A stretch of 64,000 nt of DNA from Myroides sp. NP-2. GTDB lineage: Bacteria; Bacteroidota; Bacteroidia; Flavobacteriales; Flavobacteriaceae. The notes beneath the pieces were generated by a model that saw nothing but the letters and a program-made list of their open reading frames with translations, made no database searches and was not told the origin of the DNA. Each line of letters starts with the position of its first letter. Position 1 is the stretch's first letter. The stretch spans positions 186,001 to 250,000 of the forward strand of contig NZ_JACHTD010000001.1 of NCBI RefSeq assembly GCF_014145665.1, written 5' to 3'. Of this stretch, positions 62,481 through 64,000 are shown in pieces. A program made the translations under genes and the position numbers.

Positions 62481-62488
62481 TATTTTTG
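62481..62488 (+). promoter_or_regulatory. -7 box TATTTTTG of the act operon
   Basis: Exact TANNTTTG, 87 bp before the actA ATG; no clear TTG at -33. Confidence 0.5.
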
Positions 62489-62575
62489 TCGGAGTTTGTA
62501 AATAAGGTGTATTGAATAATAGTTGATTATCACTGTTATTAAAAACCAAGTTTAGTTGAAAATCAATTTATAACT

Positions 62576-63856
62576 ATGAAAAAAGTGGGTAACCATAATT
62601 CGTTTTCAAAGATTTTATTCTTTTGTTTAGCATTAATGCTATCGTTTTCTACAATTTCGTTTGCTCAAGATGTAGCAAAGGGTAAGGAATTGTTTAATTC
62701 TAACTGTGCGGCATGTCACAAGTTAGACGGGGCTTCTACTGGACCTGCACTTCGTGGAGTTGTTGAACGTCACGACGGAGATGTAGAATGGCTACACAAG
62801 TGGATCAAAAGTAGTTCGTCTTTGATTAAATCTGGCGACGCTCGTGCAGTAAAACTGTTCAATGAGTGGAACAAAGTTGTGATGAACGACTTCCCAGGTT
62901 TATCTGACCAAGATGTAGATGATATCTTGGCGTATGTATCTGAACCAAAAGCTGAGGCTCCGGCTGCTGCTGCAACTGCAGGTGGTGCTCAAGGACAAGG
63001 TGGTGGAGATGCGGTTTCTAATATGATTGTATTAGGTGCACTAGTAGTGGTGTTGTTATTATTGGTAACGATGCTTTTCCTTGTTAAGAAAGTACTGAAT
63101 AAAGTTGTTGAGGCTAACGGATTAACTGAAGAGGTTCGTCAAACTGTTCCGTTGTGGAAAGCGTTTGTGAAAAATCAATTCTTGGTGATTTGTTCTACAA
63201 TTGTATTTGTTCTAATTGGTTCGTATTTCGCTTATGGCTTTATGATGCAAATTGGAGTAGATAAAGGGTATGAACCAGTTCAACCTATCCACTTCTCACA
63301 CAAAATTCACGCGGGAGACAATGGTATTGATTGTAAATACTGTCACTCTTCTGCAAGATCAAGTAAAACTTCTGGAATTCCTTCGTTAAACGTTTGTATG
63401 AACTGTCATAAAAACATCAGTGAATTCACTGGAGATGAAGGTGCAGATTACGGTAAATACACGCCAGAATTTTACACTGCTGAAATTCAAAAGTTATATG
63501 ACGCTGTAGGATGGGATCCTGCGACTCAAAAATATACTGGTAAAGAGAAGCCTGTTAAATGGGTTCGTATTCATAATTTACCTGATTTCGTTTACTATAA
63601 CCACTCACAACACGTAAATGTTGCTGGTTTAGAATGTCAAACTTGTCACGGACCTGTGGAGGAAATGGAAATCATGAGGCAACACTCTCCATTGACAATG
63701 GGATGGTGTATTGACTGTCACAGAACAACGGATGTTAAGTTGAAGGATAATGCGTACTACGCTAAAATCCACGAAGAACTTGCTAACAAATACGGTGTTG
63801 AGAAATTGACAGTTGCTCAAATGGGTGGACTTGAGTGTGGTAAATGTCACTATTAA
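62576..63856 (+). CDS. actA: Alternative complex III subunit A, six-heme cytochrome c
   Basis: Membrane-bound cytochrome of 426 residues belonging to alternative complex III (quinol:electron-acceptor oxidoreductase). Signal peptide to FAQ (~30); an N-terminal mono-heme c domain (CAACH, ~45); Ala/Gly linker; membrane helices at ~155-175 and ~205-230; then a pentaheme domain with CKYCH, CMNCH, CQTCH, CIDCH and CGKCH. In all, six CxxCH motifs in one chain. The actB start follows 37 bp later. Electrons pass from the quinol site toward a terminal oxidase. Confidence 0.93.
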   Translation: MKKVGNHNSFSKILFFCLALMLSFSTISFAQDVAKGKELFNSNCAACHKLDGASTGPALRGVVERHDGDVEWLHKWIKSSSSLIKSGDARAVKLFNEWNKVVMNDFPGLSDQDVDDILAYVSEPKAEAPAAAATAGGAQGQGGGDAVSNMIVLGALVVVLLLLVTMLFLVKKVLNKVVEANGLTEEVRQTVPLWKAFVKNQFLVICSTIVFVLIGSYFAYGFMMQIGVDKGYEPVQPIHFSHKIHAGDNGIDCKYCHSSARSSKTSGIPSLNVCMNCHKNISEFTGDEGADYGKYTPEFYTAEIQKLYDAVGWDPATQKYTGKEKPVKWVRIHNLPDFVYYNHSQHVNVAGLECQTCHGPVEEMEIMRQHSPLTMGWCIDCHRTTDVKLKDNAYYAKIHEELANKYGVEKLTVAQMGGLECGKCHY

Positions 63857-63893
63857 GAATTATTTAAGAATAAGAAGCTAATATTTATATACA

Positions 63894-64000
63894 ATGGCAT
63901 CAAACAAAAAATACTGGAAAAGTGTTGAGGAGCTGAATGATAATAGTTCTATTGTTGAGACGCTAAGAAACAATGAGTTTGTTGAGGAAATTCCTACAGA
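63894..64000 (+). CDS. actB: Alternative complex III subunit B, N-terminus only
   Basis: ATG at 63894 opens MASNKKYWKSVEELNDNSSI and stays open to the window end (35 codons). This start (KKYWKSVEEL) is that of the ActB subunit, a molybdopterin-oxidoreductase-like/Fe-S protein with a variant Tat signal that follows. The rest lies outside. Second gene of the act operon. Confidence 0.85.
   Translation, partial: MASNKKYWKSVEELNDNSSIVETLRNNEFVEEIPT

Overview
The window is a stretch of AT-rich, gene-dense chromosome from a member of the Bacteroidota, most likely the family Flavobacteriaceae. The signs are: a SprA/GldD-type lineage marker (gldD beside ssb and mutY), promoters of the TTG-N19..21-TANNTTTG type instead of TTGACA/TATAAT, almost no Shine-Dalgarno sequences, a TonB-dependent outer-membrane receptor, a DUF3078 and a DUF3098 protein, the hup gene followed by a tiny Lys/Arg-rich protein, and the start of an alternative complex III (act) operon. 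A Myroides-like genus is my guess from overall protein style; that is inference only. No rRNA, tRNA, CRISPR array, transposase or phage gene was recognised.

Layout. 1-11.4 kb: a partial TonB-dependent receptor, an XRE regulator facing a tiny 14-codon ORF with its own promoter and terminator, an orphan fabH, an AraC regulator, and a four-gene efflux operon (tetR-tolC-MFP-RND) with a probable self-binding operator. 11.7-23.4 kb: a polyprenyl diphosphate synthase with a conserved partner, the 2-oxoglutarate dehydrogenase genes sucA-sucB, then a J-domain/DUF805 fusion, a small AAA ATPase and a dGTPase. 23.8-33.2 kb: rplU-rpmA, an active/inactive M16 peptidase pair, an HMA lipoprotein, mutY-ssb-gldD (with gldE absent from its usual slot), hup, a 30-residue basic protein, and rng.

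33.2-50.9 kb: pbpC with its alpha-2-macroglobulin partner and tadA; the divergent dxs-DUF3078-outer-membrane protein operon; a PAP2-like membrane protein, rpoN, asnS, frr and pyrH. 50.9-64 kb: a patatin, a single-cysteine thioredoxin-like protein, a YiiX-type hydrolase, an aldehyde dehydrogenase with its DUF779 partner, the ftsX-DUF3098-uppP-truB operon, a probably broken small gene, leuS, a SPOR-domain protein, and actA plus the first codons of actB.

Most of the window is ordinary core genome. The parts that ordinary genes do not explain are: the 55.1-55.78 kb non-coding stretch, which is bracketed by a diverged ~70-bp direct repeat that runs into the 3' end of truB and holds a nested hairpin with T-arm-like motifs; the XRE/tiny-ORF divergent unit at 2.35-2.56 kb; a perfect 15-bp inverted repeat upstream of rpoN; and repeated octamers between a lipoprotein gene and rpmA. 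I did not find a convincing new multi-gene system; the best gene-level candidate is the J-domain/AAA/dGTPase cluster.
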